Source: Aliikangiella marina (GTDB lineage Bacteria; Pseudomonadota; Gammaproteobacteria; Enterobacterales; Kangiellaceae). Taken from it: DNA of 64,000 bases. The DNA is taken from NCBI RefSeq assembly GCF_007004765.1, contig NZ_VIKR01000001.1:1-64000 (forward strand), written 5' to 3'. This document shows, piece by piece, positions 44,052-54,000 of this stretch; within the stretch, counting starts at the first letter, position 1; each line of letters begins with the position of its first letter. The notes beneath the pieces were generated by a model that saw nothing but the letters and a program-made list of their open reading frames with translations, was not told the origin of the DNA and ran no database searches. A program made the position numbers and the translations under genes.

Positions 44052-45167
44052 TTAATCGTCTTGACTCTTTACGCCAGTTAAATGTGAGTAATGTTGGCGC
44101 GAGCTACCATCTGGAATAAGTTCGCTAATAAGTTCGGTTAAAGACATGTCACCCCATTTAATGACTTTATCTAAGGTGTATGATATTGGGGAGTGCGGTT
44201 CTGTCTTTAAAAAATATTCTGAAATAACTTTAAGCTGCTTGAAAGCATGCTCTCTTGATTGAATTGGTCCCGCGACACCTTGTGGTTGTTGCACTGGAGT
44301 GCTGGCTGAGGAATCTCCCTCTGATTCGCCGCCTTCTTCAGCAGTTGTTTCCTCTAACTCGACTGGGAACTTATCTTGTCCAAGATGTTTAACTGCCCCT
44401 AAACATTGTTGCAGGGTATTAATTATGTTGTTTACTGATGGCGCTTCTTGCGCTCCACACAGCTCATCAAGTTTTTTACCTACTTCACGGTAAGTGTTGA
44501 TCGCTTCTTCAAGGTCGTCGCGCTGGTTGATAAAAAACTCTTGACTTGATTGAGCGACAGCCTTTTCTATATCTTCTATTCCAAAGCCATTGGACTGAAC
44601 CTTTGACTCCCTTTCATTTTCATCAACAATTTTTTGGACATCTAGTGCTTGATGATACTGCCAAAATCCAAAGGGACCGGGGTCATCTGCATCGGTAATT
44701 GGTACCCTTCGAATTGGCGCGATAAGCACGCCTTCTGAGCCTTGACCATTCAAACCAGAAAGCGGTGCGACTGTTGTCTCGATACCGTCTTCATCTGGTA
44801 ATGGGTAAATATTTTCCCAATACTGCTCGATTAATTGTTGCAGTAAGTTAAATCCATCACGTAGTCCACCGAAACCTTTCAGCCGAATCAAAGCTTCGAT
44901 ATACCAACTGGTAATTTCTAAATCTTTTGCATCTTTTTTTAATATTTTCGGCGCGACTTCTAATACGGTTCTCCAGCAATCATTGGCTTCTTTACTGAAT
45001 TCGAACATGCTGCTTCGTTCATGTGCGCGTGCCGAATTTCGAGCATCTTTAATTTTATAATAAGGCGAGTCTGCGGATGCGTTTTCGCGAATATCTGTGC
45101 CTGTCGGTTGCTCTTCTGAAATGGGAGCAAGTAATGCGTCTATATCGAATACTGCCGGTGAAGCCAT
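44052..45167 (-). CDS. tssA: TssA, T6SS assembly protein (ImpA N-terminal domain)
   Basis: This 371-residue protein has the ImpA-type N-terminal domain (1-~200): 'FDIDALLAPISEEQPTGTDI', 'DWRTVLEVAPKIL'-like text (here 'CWRTVLEVAPKILKKDAKDL'), 'EALIRLKGFGGLRDGFNLLQ' and 'YWENIYPLPDEDGIETTVAP'. The short C-terminal domain has 'EPHSPISYTLDKVIKWGDMS', typical of the shorter TssA class. It participates in baseplate priming and tube/sheath polymerisation. As first gene of the minus-strand cluster, it should be preceded by that operon's promoter in the divergent region. Confidence 0.93.
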   Translation of the reverse strand: MASPAVFDIDALLAPISEEQPTGTDIRENASADSPYYKIKDARNSARAHERSSMFEFSKEANDCWRTVLEVAPKILKKDAKDLEITSWYIEALIRLKGFGGLRDGFNLLQQLIEQYWENIYPLPDEDGIETTVAPLSGLNGQGSEGVLIAPIRRVPITDADDPGPFGFWQYHQALDVQKIVDENERESKVQSNGFGIEDIEKAVAQSSQEFFINQRDDLEEAINTYREVGKKLDELCGAQEAPSVNNIINTLQQCLGAVKHLGQDKFPVELEETTAEEGGESEGDSSASTPVQQPQGVAGPIQSREHAFKQLKVISEYFLKTEPHSPISYTLDKVIKWGDMSLTELISELIPDGSSRQHYSHLTGVKSQDD

Positions 45168-45857
45168 TGGTATTTAGTCCCTTATTTTATCACTGCTTTA
45201 TACTTTCAAGTGCGTGATTATTATTGTAAACCTCAGAAATAGGAATTAAGTGCGCATATCGCTAACAATTTTTATAACAGTCTTTTTTATAATGACCCTG
45301 CATTTTATAAGTGTTTAAGTTGTTTAAAGTAAAACACATTAACGTAGCGATAGGCTCATTTTGCCGAAATTAGCCGGTAAGTCAATTAGGCATTACAAGA
45401 ATAATTCGAATATCTCATTTTAAACCTATTTATGCATTCTTACCCAATATATACATAAGATTATTTACAGCATAGTTGGTTTTGCTTGACTGAGTCTCAT
45501 TTTCTCGTTTAAAGAGTCCGTTTTTTAGTCAATAATTTGATTTCAAAGCGATTCTTCGGCTGTTCAATCGTGAAGTGAACAGGTTGCAGACAACAGATAA
45601 TAGGTAATAGATTGGTGCTAGAACTTATTTTGGGAAGCTTTGAAACTTAATAGTCAGGTATAAAACCGGTTTATCAATCTGATTAGGTGTCTATGGTTTA
45701 GTACTAAGACATGTGCTAATACATAATGTTGAGTTTTAGCGCTCAATTGTTTTATCTCGCTCTGAACCACTTATTACAAAACGAGCTGTTTGGTTTGTGA
45801 ATAATGACAATGAGTTTTCAGTAAACTAATGAAAGTATTGCTAATTGAGATAATGTT

Positions 45858-45881
45858 TTTGGGTTGGCAGCATAACCCAAA
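45858..45881. promoter_or_regulatory. Inverted repeat in the T6SS divergent region
   Basis: TTTGGGTT (45858-45865) pairs perfectly with AACCCAAA (45874-45881) around an 8-nt loop. It is not followed by a T-run on either strand, so it is more likely a binding site or RNA hairpin than a terminator. Confidence 0.35.
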
Positions 45882-46250
45882 CTCATCATTTGGTTAAATT
45901 ATTGGTTTATTTAGACTCAGTTTATAAAATAAAAAGAAGATGCAGAGTTTAACGGGATTTGGTATTTTTCTATGAGGGCTTCACAAATTGGTAAACTCTA
46001 GACTGTAACCTTAATAATCAAAACCTTAGGTAGTTATTTATCTTTATCGTTTGGGTGTTAATTGTACAGTAAATCTTTAATTGCGATTTAATTAATAATT
46101 TTAAAAGTATTTTCTAGCAGCTTATCGATTTAGTCATTTAAACTTCTGGTTTATAAATAGTTCACATTCTGACGCTGAAAGGCCTGTTTTCTCTTCCAAA
46201 AACAATGATGTCGTTTGGATCGAAAAACTCAATGGGTTATATTCCCACAG

Positions 46251-46277
46251 TTAACGCTATTTAAACCCAAGCGTTAA
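46251..46277. promoter_or_regulatory. Inverted repeat upstream of tagH, possible operator
   Basis: TTAACGCT (46251-46258) and AGCGTTAA (46270-46277) form a perfect 8-bp palindrome with an 11-bp spacer. A half-site-to-half-site distance of 19 bp (about two helical turns) suits a dimeric regulator. It is placed about 130 bp before the tagH start. Confidence 0.4.
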
Positions 46278-46406
46278 AGTGAGCAGACAATAATTACTAG
46301 AGGGTAAAAAGTAATCAACAACACAGCGAGTTCTATGCAAAACATAGAGTTAAACGCGATGAAAGGAATATATGCTTCATTTTAAAAACACAAGGATTAT
46401 GCGGTA

Positions 46407-48011
46407 ATGTCGATTGTAGTCTCTATTTTAGAGTATCCAGAAGGAGTCGAGCTAGCTCAATCAAGTATGACTTTTAGCGATCAAGGCGGAACCCTGGGTC
46501 GTGGACAAGATAACACTTGGGTACTGAGCGACCCTGAACGTTTTTTATCCGGTTGCCACAGCCAAATTGTTTTTGAAAACGGCAATTACTACCTCATAGA
46601 TACCAGTACCAATGGCACCTATGTGAATAACTCCGGTGAACCGCTCGGAAAAGGGAACAAAGTCCAACTAAAAGATGGCGACCTTTTTGAGCTCAGTGAC
46701 TATAAATTCCAAGTCAACATCACCGCTGCCGCCGCTAGCGCGGCTGATCCAAATCTCGGTTTTTCAAGCGCACCGCCGAGCAATATTGATATTGACGATC
46801 CTTTTGGCGCGCCACCAATGCCGGCAGCGGCAGAGCCTGCGCCCATTGCTGCCGATCCGTTTGCGGCGTCGTTTGGATCGTCTCAACCTTCGACTGATTT
46901 ACCGTTTAACACTGAGCTGGAGGAAACTGATCCTCTGGCCGCACTCGACAAATCGAGAGACTCGCTTACCAGTGAACCGACGCCGGAAACTTTTGCGAGT
47001 AGTTATTCTGATAATGCAGCGGCGACTGGGCAAGCAGTATCCTTTCCGAGCCCAGAACCGTCTCATGGCTTAATTCCGGAAGATTGGGACGATGATCTTC
47101 TCGAAGACCCTGCGCCGGTGGCTCCAGTGCCTAATGTGGCTCAATCTCCAGTGCCTATTCCTGCAGAACCTACACCTGTAGAACCTGTGCCTGCAGCTCC
47201 TGTTTCTGTGCCGCCACAACCGGCCGATGCAAAGCCGACGGCGGAACCCCTGGCTGCCGAAACGCCGGCTACAGTCTCTTCTGACGCTGAAGCGATTAGC
47301 GTCTCTGAGTCCGAAGCGCGTCGTAAAGCGCTTGAGCAAGCCTACAAAAAGTTAAAAGCGGAAAACGCAAAGTTAAAAAAACACGCACAAGCGCTGAAAA
47401 AACGTTCGTCCTCCGGAGTCGACAGCAGCATCGTTGATGGTTTTGGTTTTGCAGAGAAGAATCTAGACAATGATAAAATCGCTGAAATAAATGAAGTATC
47501 CGGCAAATTTATTCGTTTGGTTGTAGAAGGAATGATGCAAACTTTAGCATCACGAAATAATATTAAAAACACCTTCAGAATGAATATGACCACCATCCAG
47601 CCGGTTGAAAATAACCCGCTCAAGTTTTCGGCCAATGTAGATGATGCGCTCGAAAATATGTTTTTGAGAGAGGGCAATTCATACAAAAAACCATTGGAGT
47701 CAGCGCAAGAGAGTTTTGAAAGTATTGCTGACCACCAAGTCGCAATTTTAGCGGGAATTCGATCCGCTTTTAAAAGTATTGTAGAACGATTTGAACCGGC
47801 TGTTTTAGAAGCTAGGTTCGAAAAACAACAAAAACGAAGCCTAATCCCACTCAATGAAAAAGCTAAATACTGGGATGCTTACAGCGAATATTATGCTGAG
47901 TTGTTTGAAGATTTAGACAAATCATTTCAATATGTATTTGGGGATGAGTTTTCGATGGCTTATGAAGAGCAACTCCAGAAGTTGTCAATGGCGAGAAAGA
48001 CGAAAAATTAA
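46407..48011 (+). CDS. tagH: TagH, FHA-domain T6SS regulator
   Basis: This 534-residue protein has an N-terminal FHA domain (~1-105) with the phospho-threonine-binding residues in 'GTLGRGQDN' (Arg), 'SGCHSQI' (Ser-x-x-His) and 'DTSTNGTYVNNSG' (Asn). A long Pro/Ala-rich acidic linker follows (~110-300), then a coiled segment and a C-terminal helical domain ('GKFIRLVVEGMMQTLASRNN', 'YYAELFEDLDKSFQYVFGDE') typical of T6SS FHA proteins. In known systems it binds phospho-threonine made by PpkA and activates secretion. It is the first gene of the rightward operon. Confidence 0.93.
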   Translation: MSIVVSILEYPEGVELAQSSMTFSDQGGTLGRGQDNTWVLSDPERFLSGCHSQIVFENGNYYLIDTSTNGTYVNNSGEPLGKGNKVQLKDGDLFELSDYKFQVNITAAAASAADPNLGFSSAPPSNIDIDDPFGAPPMPAAAEPAPIAADPFAASFGSSQPSTDLPFNTELEETDPLAALDKSRDSLTSEPTPETFASSYSDNAAATGQAVSFPSPEPSHGLIPEDWDDDLLEDPAPVAPVPNVAQSPVPIPAEPTPVEPVPAAPVSVPPQPADAKPTAEPLAAETPATVSSDAEAISVSESEARRKALEQAYKKLKAENAKLKKHAQALKKRSSSGVDSSIVDGFGFAEKNLDNDKIAEINEVSGKFIRLVVEGMMQTLASRNNIKNTFRMNMTTIQPVENNPLKFSANVDDALENMFLREGNSYKKPLESAQESFESIADHQVAILAGIRSAFKSIVERFEPAVLEARFEKQQKRSLIPLNEKAKYWDAYSEYYAELFEDLDKSFQYVFGDEFSMAYEEQLQKLSMARKTKN

Positions 48012-48029
48012 CTACAATTTAGGGACCTT

Positions 48030-48524
48030 GTGAACATGATAACACTCAACAATAAAATCGTTAGCTTAGTAGTCATTTTATCCGTCAGTATAATGCTGTC
48101 TGGTTGTCAAACTGTTGGTAAAACGTTAAACCTCGATACCGACGTTTTGTTAACCTTTGATGTACAAGCCGACGTAAATCCAGACGACACTAAAACGCCA
48201 TCGCCACTGTTTGTGCGATTCTATGAGCTCAAGTCAAATAGTGTTTTTGAGAAAGCGGAATTTATTGATTTGTATGAGAGAGATAAAGAAGTTTTGGGAC
48301 CTGACTTGATCGCCAAACAAGAGCTTAAAAGACTCACTCCGGGTGAAAAAAGAGAGCAAACTTTCGTTCTCAACCCCGAAACACAATATATCGGTTTATT
48401 TGCAGAATTTTACGACTATGCCGACTCCAAATATCGTTTAGTCGTGCCGGTTAAAGTCAATAATATTTTTGAGGACGAAGTTCTAATCAGTATTAGCGGC
48501 AACACTATTAGCCTCAAGGAATAA
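48030..48524 (+). CDS. tssJ: TssJ, T6SS outer-membrane lipoprotein
   Basis: This 164-residue protein has a signal peptide with lipobox L-S-G-C (about residues 24-27). The mature transthyretin-like domain contains 'PLFVRFYELKSNSVFEKAEF', 'LYERDKEVLGPDLI', 'KRLTPGEKREQTFVL' and 'QYIGLFAEFYDY', diagnostic of TssJ. It anchors the TssM periplasmic part to the outer membrane. The start is GTG 48030 or ATG 48036. Confidence 0.93.
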   Translation: MNMITLNNKIVSLVVILSVSIMLSGCQTVGKTLNLDTDVLLTFDVQADVNPDDTKTPSPLFVRFYELKSNSVFEKAEFIDLYERDKEVLGPDLIAKQELKRLTPGEKREQTFVLNPETQYIGLFAEFYDYADSKYRLVVPVKVNNIFEDEVLISISGNTISLKE

Positions 48525-48577
48525 GCTGAAGCTTTCGCGATACGCAACTGATAAGAATAATTGATTAGGTAAACAAT

Positions 48578-49912
48578 ATGTCACTAGATAGTAAGGTCGT
48601 TTGGGGAGAAGGGATGTTTTTAAACCCCCAGCATTTCCAGCAACAAGAGCGATATTTTGAACGTTATATTGACGGTAAATGTTCGGCATTTGGCGCTTAT
48701 GGTTGGGGAGTTCATAGTTTAGAGGTTGATAAACAACTTTTAAAACTCGGTAAAATCTCCATCGTTAAATCGAAAGGCGTGTTCCCTGATGGCACGCCTT
48801 TTGACTTTCCAGAGATTGACAATGCACCGCCGGTGCTTGAATTACCTGAGTCTGTTCACAACCGTACAATTTACTTAGCGATTCCCGTGAGACGCGCCGG
48901 AGCGGTTGATGTATTACCTGAGGCTACTTCACAAGGGCTTGCTCGCTACTACATGGCAGAGCAACCAGTAAGAGATGTTACTGTTGAAGGCAGTGACAAT
49001 TTAAAACTCAATATTGGAAAATTGCGAATTCGAATCCTAACGGATGAAGATGATCTCAGCGGATATGCTTGTATTGGGGTTTTACGTGTCGCAGAAACGC
49101 GCGAAGATAAAAATATTTTACTCGATGATCAATTTATTCCCACTTGTATCGATTGCAATGCCTCGATAAAGCTGAAGAACTTTCTCTCTGAACTTAATGG
49201 TTTGTTGCATCATCGCGCCGAAGCGATCGCCGGAAGACTTGCCGACACAAGACGAGGAGGAACGGCTGAAATTGCCGACTATATGTTACTCCAATTAATC
49301 AATCGGTTAGAGCCGCTGACTAATCATTTACTCAACATCGATTGCTTACACCCACTGGACTTATATCGAGAAGTCGCTCAAATGCTCGGTGAGCTGTCGA
49401 CATTTTTCGCAAAAAACAAACGAGCACCGAGTTTGCCCACTTATTTGCATCATGACCTGGAAAGTACATTTACACCAGTTATGGCCAGCTTGCGTCAATG
49501 CTTGAGTATGGTATACGAACAAACTGCAATTGGCCTAGAGTTGGTTGAAAAGAAATATGGTATTCGAGTCGCGCAAATTACTGACCGCAGTTTGATAGAT
49601 TCAGCGGTATTTGTATTAGCTGCACGAGCCGACTTAGCGGATGACCATTTAAGAACCCATCTCCCTGCACATATTAAGATCGCTTCCGTAGAGCGAATTC
49701 GCCAGCTGGTTAATGCGGCTATGCCCGGAATCGCGTTAAAGCCATTGCCAGTTTCACCGCGCGAAATTCCGTTCCGCTCCGGATACCATTATTTTGAATT
49801 AGAAAAACATAGTGAGTTTTGGAATGAGTTAAAAACATCGGGGGGTATTGCGCTTCATATCGGCGGTGACTTCCCTGGACTTGAATTGGAATTCTGGGCG
49901 ATAAGGCAGTAA
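48578..49912 (+). CDS. tssK: TssK, T6SS baseplate-to-membrane-complex connector
   Basis: This 444-residue protein begins with the hallmark 'VVWGEGMFLNPQHFQQQERY'. It also has 'YGWGVHSLEVDKQLLKLGKI', 'LPTYLHHDLESTFTPVMASL' and the C-terminal 'YHYFELEKHSEFWNELKTSG'. TssK trimers link the baseplate wedges to TssL/TssM. Length is normal; it lies between tssJ and tssL as usual. Confidence 0.96.
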   Translation: MSLDSKVVWGEGMFLNPQHFQQQERYFERYIDGKCSAFGAYGWGVHSLEVDKQLLKLGKISIVKSKGVFPDGTPFDFPEIDNAPPVLELPESVHNRTIYLAIPVRRAGAVDVLPEATSQGLARYYMAEQPVRDVTVEGSDNLKLNIGKLRIRILTDEDDLSGYACIGVLRVAETREDKNILLDDQFIPTCIDCNASIKLKNFLSELNGLLHHRAEAIAGRLADTRRGGTAEIADYMLLQLINRLEPLTNHLLNIDCLHPLDLYREVAQMLGELSTFFAKNKRAPSLPTYLHHDLESTFTPVMASLRQCLSMVYEQTAIGLELVEKKYGIRVAQITDRSLIDSAVFVLAARADLADDHLRTHLPAHIKIASVERIRQLVNAAMPGIALKPLPVSPREIPFRSGYHYFELEKHSEFWNELKTSGGIALHIGGDFPGLELEFWAIRQ

Positions 49913-49982
49913 ATCGCTTAGAACCTGTGCCATTTATAAATATGTGCCAGTAAATATTAATTGAAAAGAGGCTCGATTTGAT

Positions 49983-50879
49983 ATGAGTTCTGATAACGAT
50001 AAAACGGTTTTCCGACCCCGGGCTGCGAATAATCCTGACAGTACGATTTTACGCCCGACACCGGGTCGCAGAGGTGGTGGACAGCGCGAAGCCCGTCCGG
50101 CACCACCGCAACCATCAAGTTATGAACCTGCGCCAAGGACAGATGTAGAGCCTAGTTATTTTAGGCACTCTAATGGTTTGAATCCTCTCGTAAATGCGGC
50201 TTCAACCTTAATTGCTGTTATTGAAAAAACTCGCAATACCGCAACTCACCCGGATATTGCAGGGCTTCATCAACGGTTAATTAATGAAATCAATGCTTTT
50301 CAGAAGCGTGTTCAGGAAATTGGCATTAAGTCAGAGATTTGTTTGGCTGGCCGATATTTGTTGTGTTCTGCTCTCGACGAGATGATATTGAACACGCCTT
50401 GGGGAGCGGAAAGTCAATGGCCACAAAAAACATTGTTAAGTGTTTTTCACAATGAAACGTCAGGTGGTGAAAAGTTTTTTCAAATTTTAGACCGCATGCG
50501 CCAAACACCCTCAGAAAATTTAGATATGCTCGAACTGATCTACATCCTGTTAAGCTTAGGGTTTGAAGGCCGCTATCGGTTTGCGAATCGAGGCAGAGAC
50601 GCGTTAGAGCAGTTGCGTGACGAACTTTTCTCTATCATTCGCAGGCATCGCGGCGAATACGACAGAACGCTATCGTTAAAATGGCAAGGGCTAGGAAAGT
50701 CGAGAAGCAGTCTCACTCAATATTTACCCATGTGGGTGGTTGCGAGCGTCGTCGCAGCGATTTTGGTGGTGAGTTATTCGGGATTTCGCTATTGGCTTTA
50801 CGATGCCTCGGCTCCAGTAGTTTCGCAATTAAATGAAATAGTCGAAGCTGATAAAAAAGAAAAAGAACCAAAACCATAA
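49983..50879 (+). CDS. tssL: TssL (DotU), T6SS inner-membrane protein with N-terminal phospho-threonine-like motifs
   Basis: This 298-residue protein has a DotU cytoplasmic domain ('NPLVNAASTLIAVIEKTRNT', 'RYLLCSALDEMILNTPWG', 'LLSVFHNETSGGEKFFQILD', 'LGFEGRYRF') and one C-terminal membrane segment (~258-281). It lacks a peptidoglycan-binding OmpA domain. The first 25 residues contain D-K-T-V-F-R-P (Thr8) and D-S-T-I-L-R-P (Thr21), very similar to motifs in the PpkA N-terminus. In Agrobacterium, PpkA phosphorylates TssL near its N-terminus and the FHA protein binds it, so a similar switch is inferred. Confidence 0.95.
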   Translation: MSSDNDKTVFRPRAANNPDSTILRPTPGRRGGGQREARPAPPQPSSYEPAPRTDVEPSYFRHSNGLNPLVNAASTLIAVIEKTRNTATHPDIAGLHQRLINEINAFQKRVQEIGIKSEICLAGRYLLCSALDEMILNTPWGAESQWPQKTLLSVFHNETSGGEKFFQILDRMRQTPSENLDMLELIYILLSLGFEGRYRFANRGRDALEQLRDELFSIIRRHRGEYDRTLSLKWQGLGKSRSSLTQYLPMWVVASVVAAILVVSYSGFRYWLYDASAPVVSQLNEIVEADKKEKEPKP

Positions 50880-51001
50880 GCTCTGTAATACCCATCGCTC
50901 TTCATGGGTTGCTCAGTTATATAAGAGCCAAGTTGCACACGTCCAGGAGTTAAGAGACGTCTGTTAAAACAATTAGATACTAATTAATAAACGAATTAAT
51001 C

Positions 51002-54000
51002 ATGAAAAAAATTATCAATTTTTTTAAGAATAAAATTGTAATATCGATTTTTGGGCTTATTGCTCTGTGCGTATTAATTTGGTTTGTTGGACCAAGCATT
51101 AAGTTTGGAGAAGATAATACCGCCCCCTTGAGTAGTTTAGTTGGTCGGTTGATCGCTATCATCATAGTTGTCGTTATTTGGGGGTTGAATAACCTGAGAA
51201 TTCAGCTCCAGAACAAAAAGAATAATGATGAGTTTGTTGAAGAGCTTGAGAAAAATCAACAGCAAGTTGACAGTGGTGCTAACGAGCAAAGTAGCAAAGA
51301 AGTTGAGCAAATTAGTGAGCGGTTTAGTCAAGCATTAGCAACGTTAAAAAAGACCAAATTTAATTCTGGCGATTCTAACAAAGCGCTTTATGAACTTCCT
51401 TGGTATATCATTATTGGACCACCAGGCTCGGGTAAAACGACTGCATTGGTTAACTCATCGCTTGATTTTCCCTTAGCAAAACAGTTTGGAAAAAATGCTC
51501 TGCAAGGCGTTGGTGGTACTCGTAATTGTGATTGGTGGTTTACCGATGATGCCGTGTTAGTTGATACCGCTGGGAGGTATACCACTCAAGATAGTCATCG
51601 AGTCATTGATAGTACTGGATGGGAAGGCTTTCTCAACTTATTAAAGCGCAACCGTAAGCGACGCCCAATCAACGGTGCGATCATCGCAATTAGTCTACAA
51701 GATTTGTTAATTCAATCGGAAGAAGAACGAATTGTTAATGCCAAAACTATACGTACTCGAATTGATGAATTAATGGAAAAACTTGAAATAAGGTTCCCGA
51801 TTTATCTGATGTTTACTAAGACTGATTTAGTATCGGGTTTTTCTGAATTTTTCGAAGATTTAAGCATTCAAGAGCGCGAGCAGGTTTGGGGGATTTCTCT
51901 ACCGAGACAGTCGAAACCTTCTGAGAACCCCGATTTTGAGTTCTTCGAAGAAGAGTATGATGCTTTGGTGCAGCGACTGTATGACCGCGTTTTATGGCGT
52001 GTTCATCAAGAAAGAGATATCAATCGACGCGGCGTTATTCAAGGTTTTCCGTTGCAGATGGAAAATTTAAAGTCGATTGTTTGCGGCTTTATTCGCCAAA
52101 CTTTTGTTAAGAACCGCTATCAGAATCAGCCGCACTTAAGAGGTATTTATTTTACCAGTGGGACCCAGGATGGCACGCCGATCGATAAATTAATGACGTC
52201 GGTAGCGTCTAGTTTCGGCTTCTCACGTGATGTCGCGCATATGCCTCATCAACAAGGTAAAAGTTATTTTATAGGTAACTTATTTAAACAAGTTATTTTT
52301 CCTGAATCTGAATTAGTGGGCTCCAATCAACGCTACGAAAAAATGTTGTATTGGGCACGTAAAGCGGGTTACGCCAGTATGGCGGCTGTTTTAGCTGGGC
52401 TGTTGTTTGTCTGGACCGGCAGTTTAACCCAACATGAAATTTATATGGCTGAAGTTGAGCAGAATGTTGCCGAATTTAACGCCGAAAACAAACGCCTCAA
52501 TAGAATCAGCAAAGATTTGCGCGCTACTTTGCCCGTACTAAATACTTTACTCAATGCGAGTCTAGTGTATGACAAAGAAGAGCATCCTTGGCTTTCTGGG
52601 ATGGGACTTTATGATGATGAAGTTGATGTTGCTGCTGACAAGGCTTATCACGCTAAACTGCAAAGTGTTCTTCAACCACGATTGCTTGATTACTTAAGTG
52701 CGTATCTAAAACAGGGCCATCGCGGAGGTGATCTTTACAATACATTTAGAGTTTATTTAATGTTTAATAAACTCGACAAAATGGATAAGGATATTGTTTT
52801 AAAGTGGTTTAAAGAAAGTCTTGACGAAAACTTACAAGGCGAAGCTTCAAAACGCCAACAAATTTTTAAGCACATTTCTAATCTTTTAGCATTAGAGCTA
52901 GAGCCAGCAAAATTAAATGAACGATTAGTGTCTTCAACTCGTAAAGTGCTTTTGAGAGTTCCGGTTTCACAGCGAATTTATTCGCGGATTAGAACTAATC
53001 CAGATTACACTCAAGAAGTCGATCTACTCAACATGTTCGGCGAATCGGTGCGTGATAGTTACAAGATAAACCCCACCGTTAGCGCTGCTTTAAATATTCC
53101 TTGGATGTTTACCATTGACGGATACAATAGTATCGACTTCTCAACTGACTCTGATGTGATTAAAGATGTCATGAGTGATCGCTGGGTGTTAACGGATTCA
53201 GATAAAGAGAAAGTTGACTTTATCGAAGAAGACTTTGAAGAAATCAGTCAGCAAGTTAAAGAGCACTATCTAGCTGAGTATATGCAGGTGTGGAAAGATG
53301 TCTTTAAATCACTAAAAATTGATGATTTTGACAACATGCGACACGCTGCAGAAATTTTGGCAAGCATGACTGATCCGGTTTATTCTCCGTTGCTTGCGAT
53401 TTTACAAGTGACTAAAGAAAATACAGAGTTAACACCAATCCCTGACAATATTCCCGGTTCGCAGTTAGCGGGTAAATCAAAAGTTGCGGGGAAAGCAAGT
53501 AATGCTGCAGGAATGGTTGCGTCAAGTATTGGCTCTAAGTTTGATACCGTTGTAGACAAACAGTTTAAGACGCTAAATCTACTAACGCGTGATTCTCAAC
53601 AAAGGGCTGCCCCGGTCTATCAGATTGTTCAAAATATTCAGCAGCTGCACGATTTTATCGATTCAATTTTGGTCGCTCCAGATCCATCAAAACAGGCTTT
53701 TGAAATCAGTAAGGCACGTTATAAGAACAACACCGTTAACGCGATTACAGCACTTGAGGCTTATGCGAAAAAAGTTCCTGAACCTGTCAAAGAATGGTTA
53801 GAAACACTAGCCGATCAAAGTTGGAAGGTGGTATTAAACTCTGGCCGACAACATTTAAATAATGAATGGCAAAATCAAGTATACAGTAGCTTTTCCAAAG
53901 GACTCGCCAATGGTTATCCTTTAAGGCGTAGTGCGCGATCGGAATTAGCGGTATTAGATTTTGCTGAGTTTTTTAAACCTAACGGCACCATCGATAAGTT

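Larger units (their letters stand above)
45168..46406. other. 1.24-kb non-coding divergent region between the two T6SS operons
   Basis: This AT-rich stretch lies between tssA (leftward) and tagH (rightward). I see no gene or convincing small gene. It holds two perfect 8-bp inverted repeats: 45858-45881 (8-nt loop) and 46251-46277 (11-nt spacer, about 130 bp before tagH). No recognisable sigma-54 promoter was found. It is far longer than the usual 100-300 bp spacing in this window, consistent with complex regulation or an undetected RNA gene. Confidence 0.6.

Noticed and set aside
45858-45881. Hairpin considered as a terminator
   Set aside because: No T-run follows on either strand; kept only as a possible regulatory site.
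45168-46406. Search for a sigma-54 promoter (GG-N10-GC type) and for a small protein gene
   Set aside because: A TGGCAG at 45865 lacks the matching TTGC element, and no frame looked protein-like.
50890-50909. Short hairpin between tssL and tssM as a terminator
   Set aside because: Only 6 bp, no T-run, and it lies inside an evident operon.
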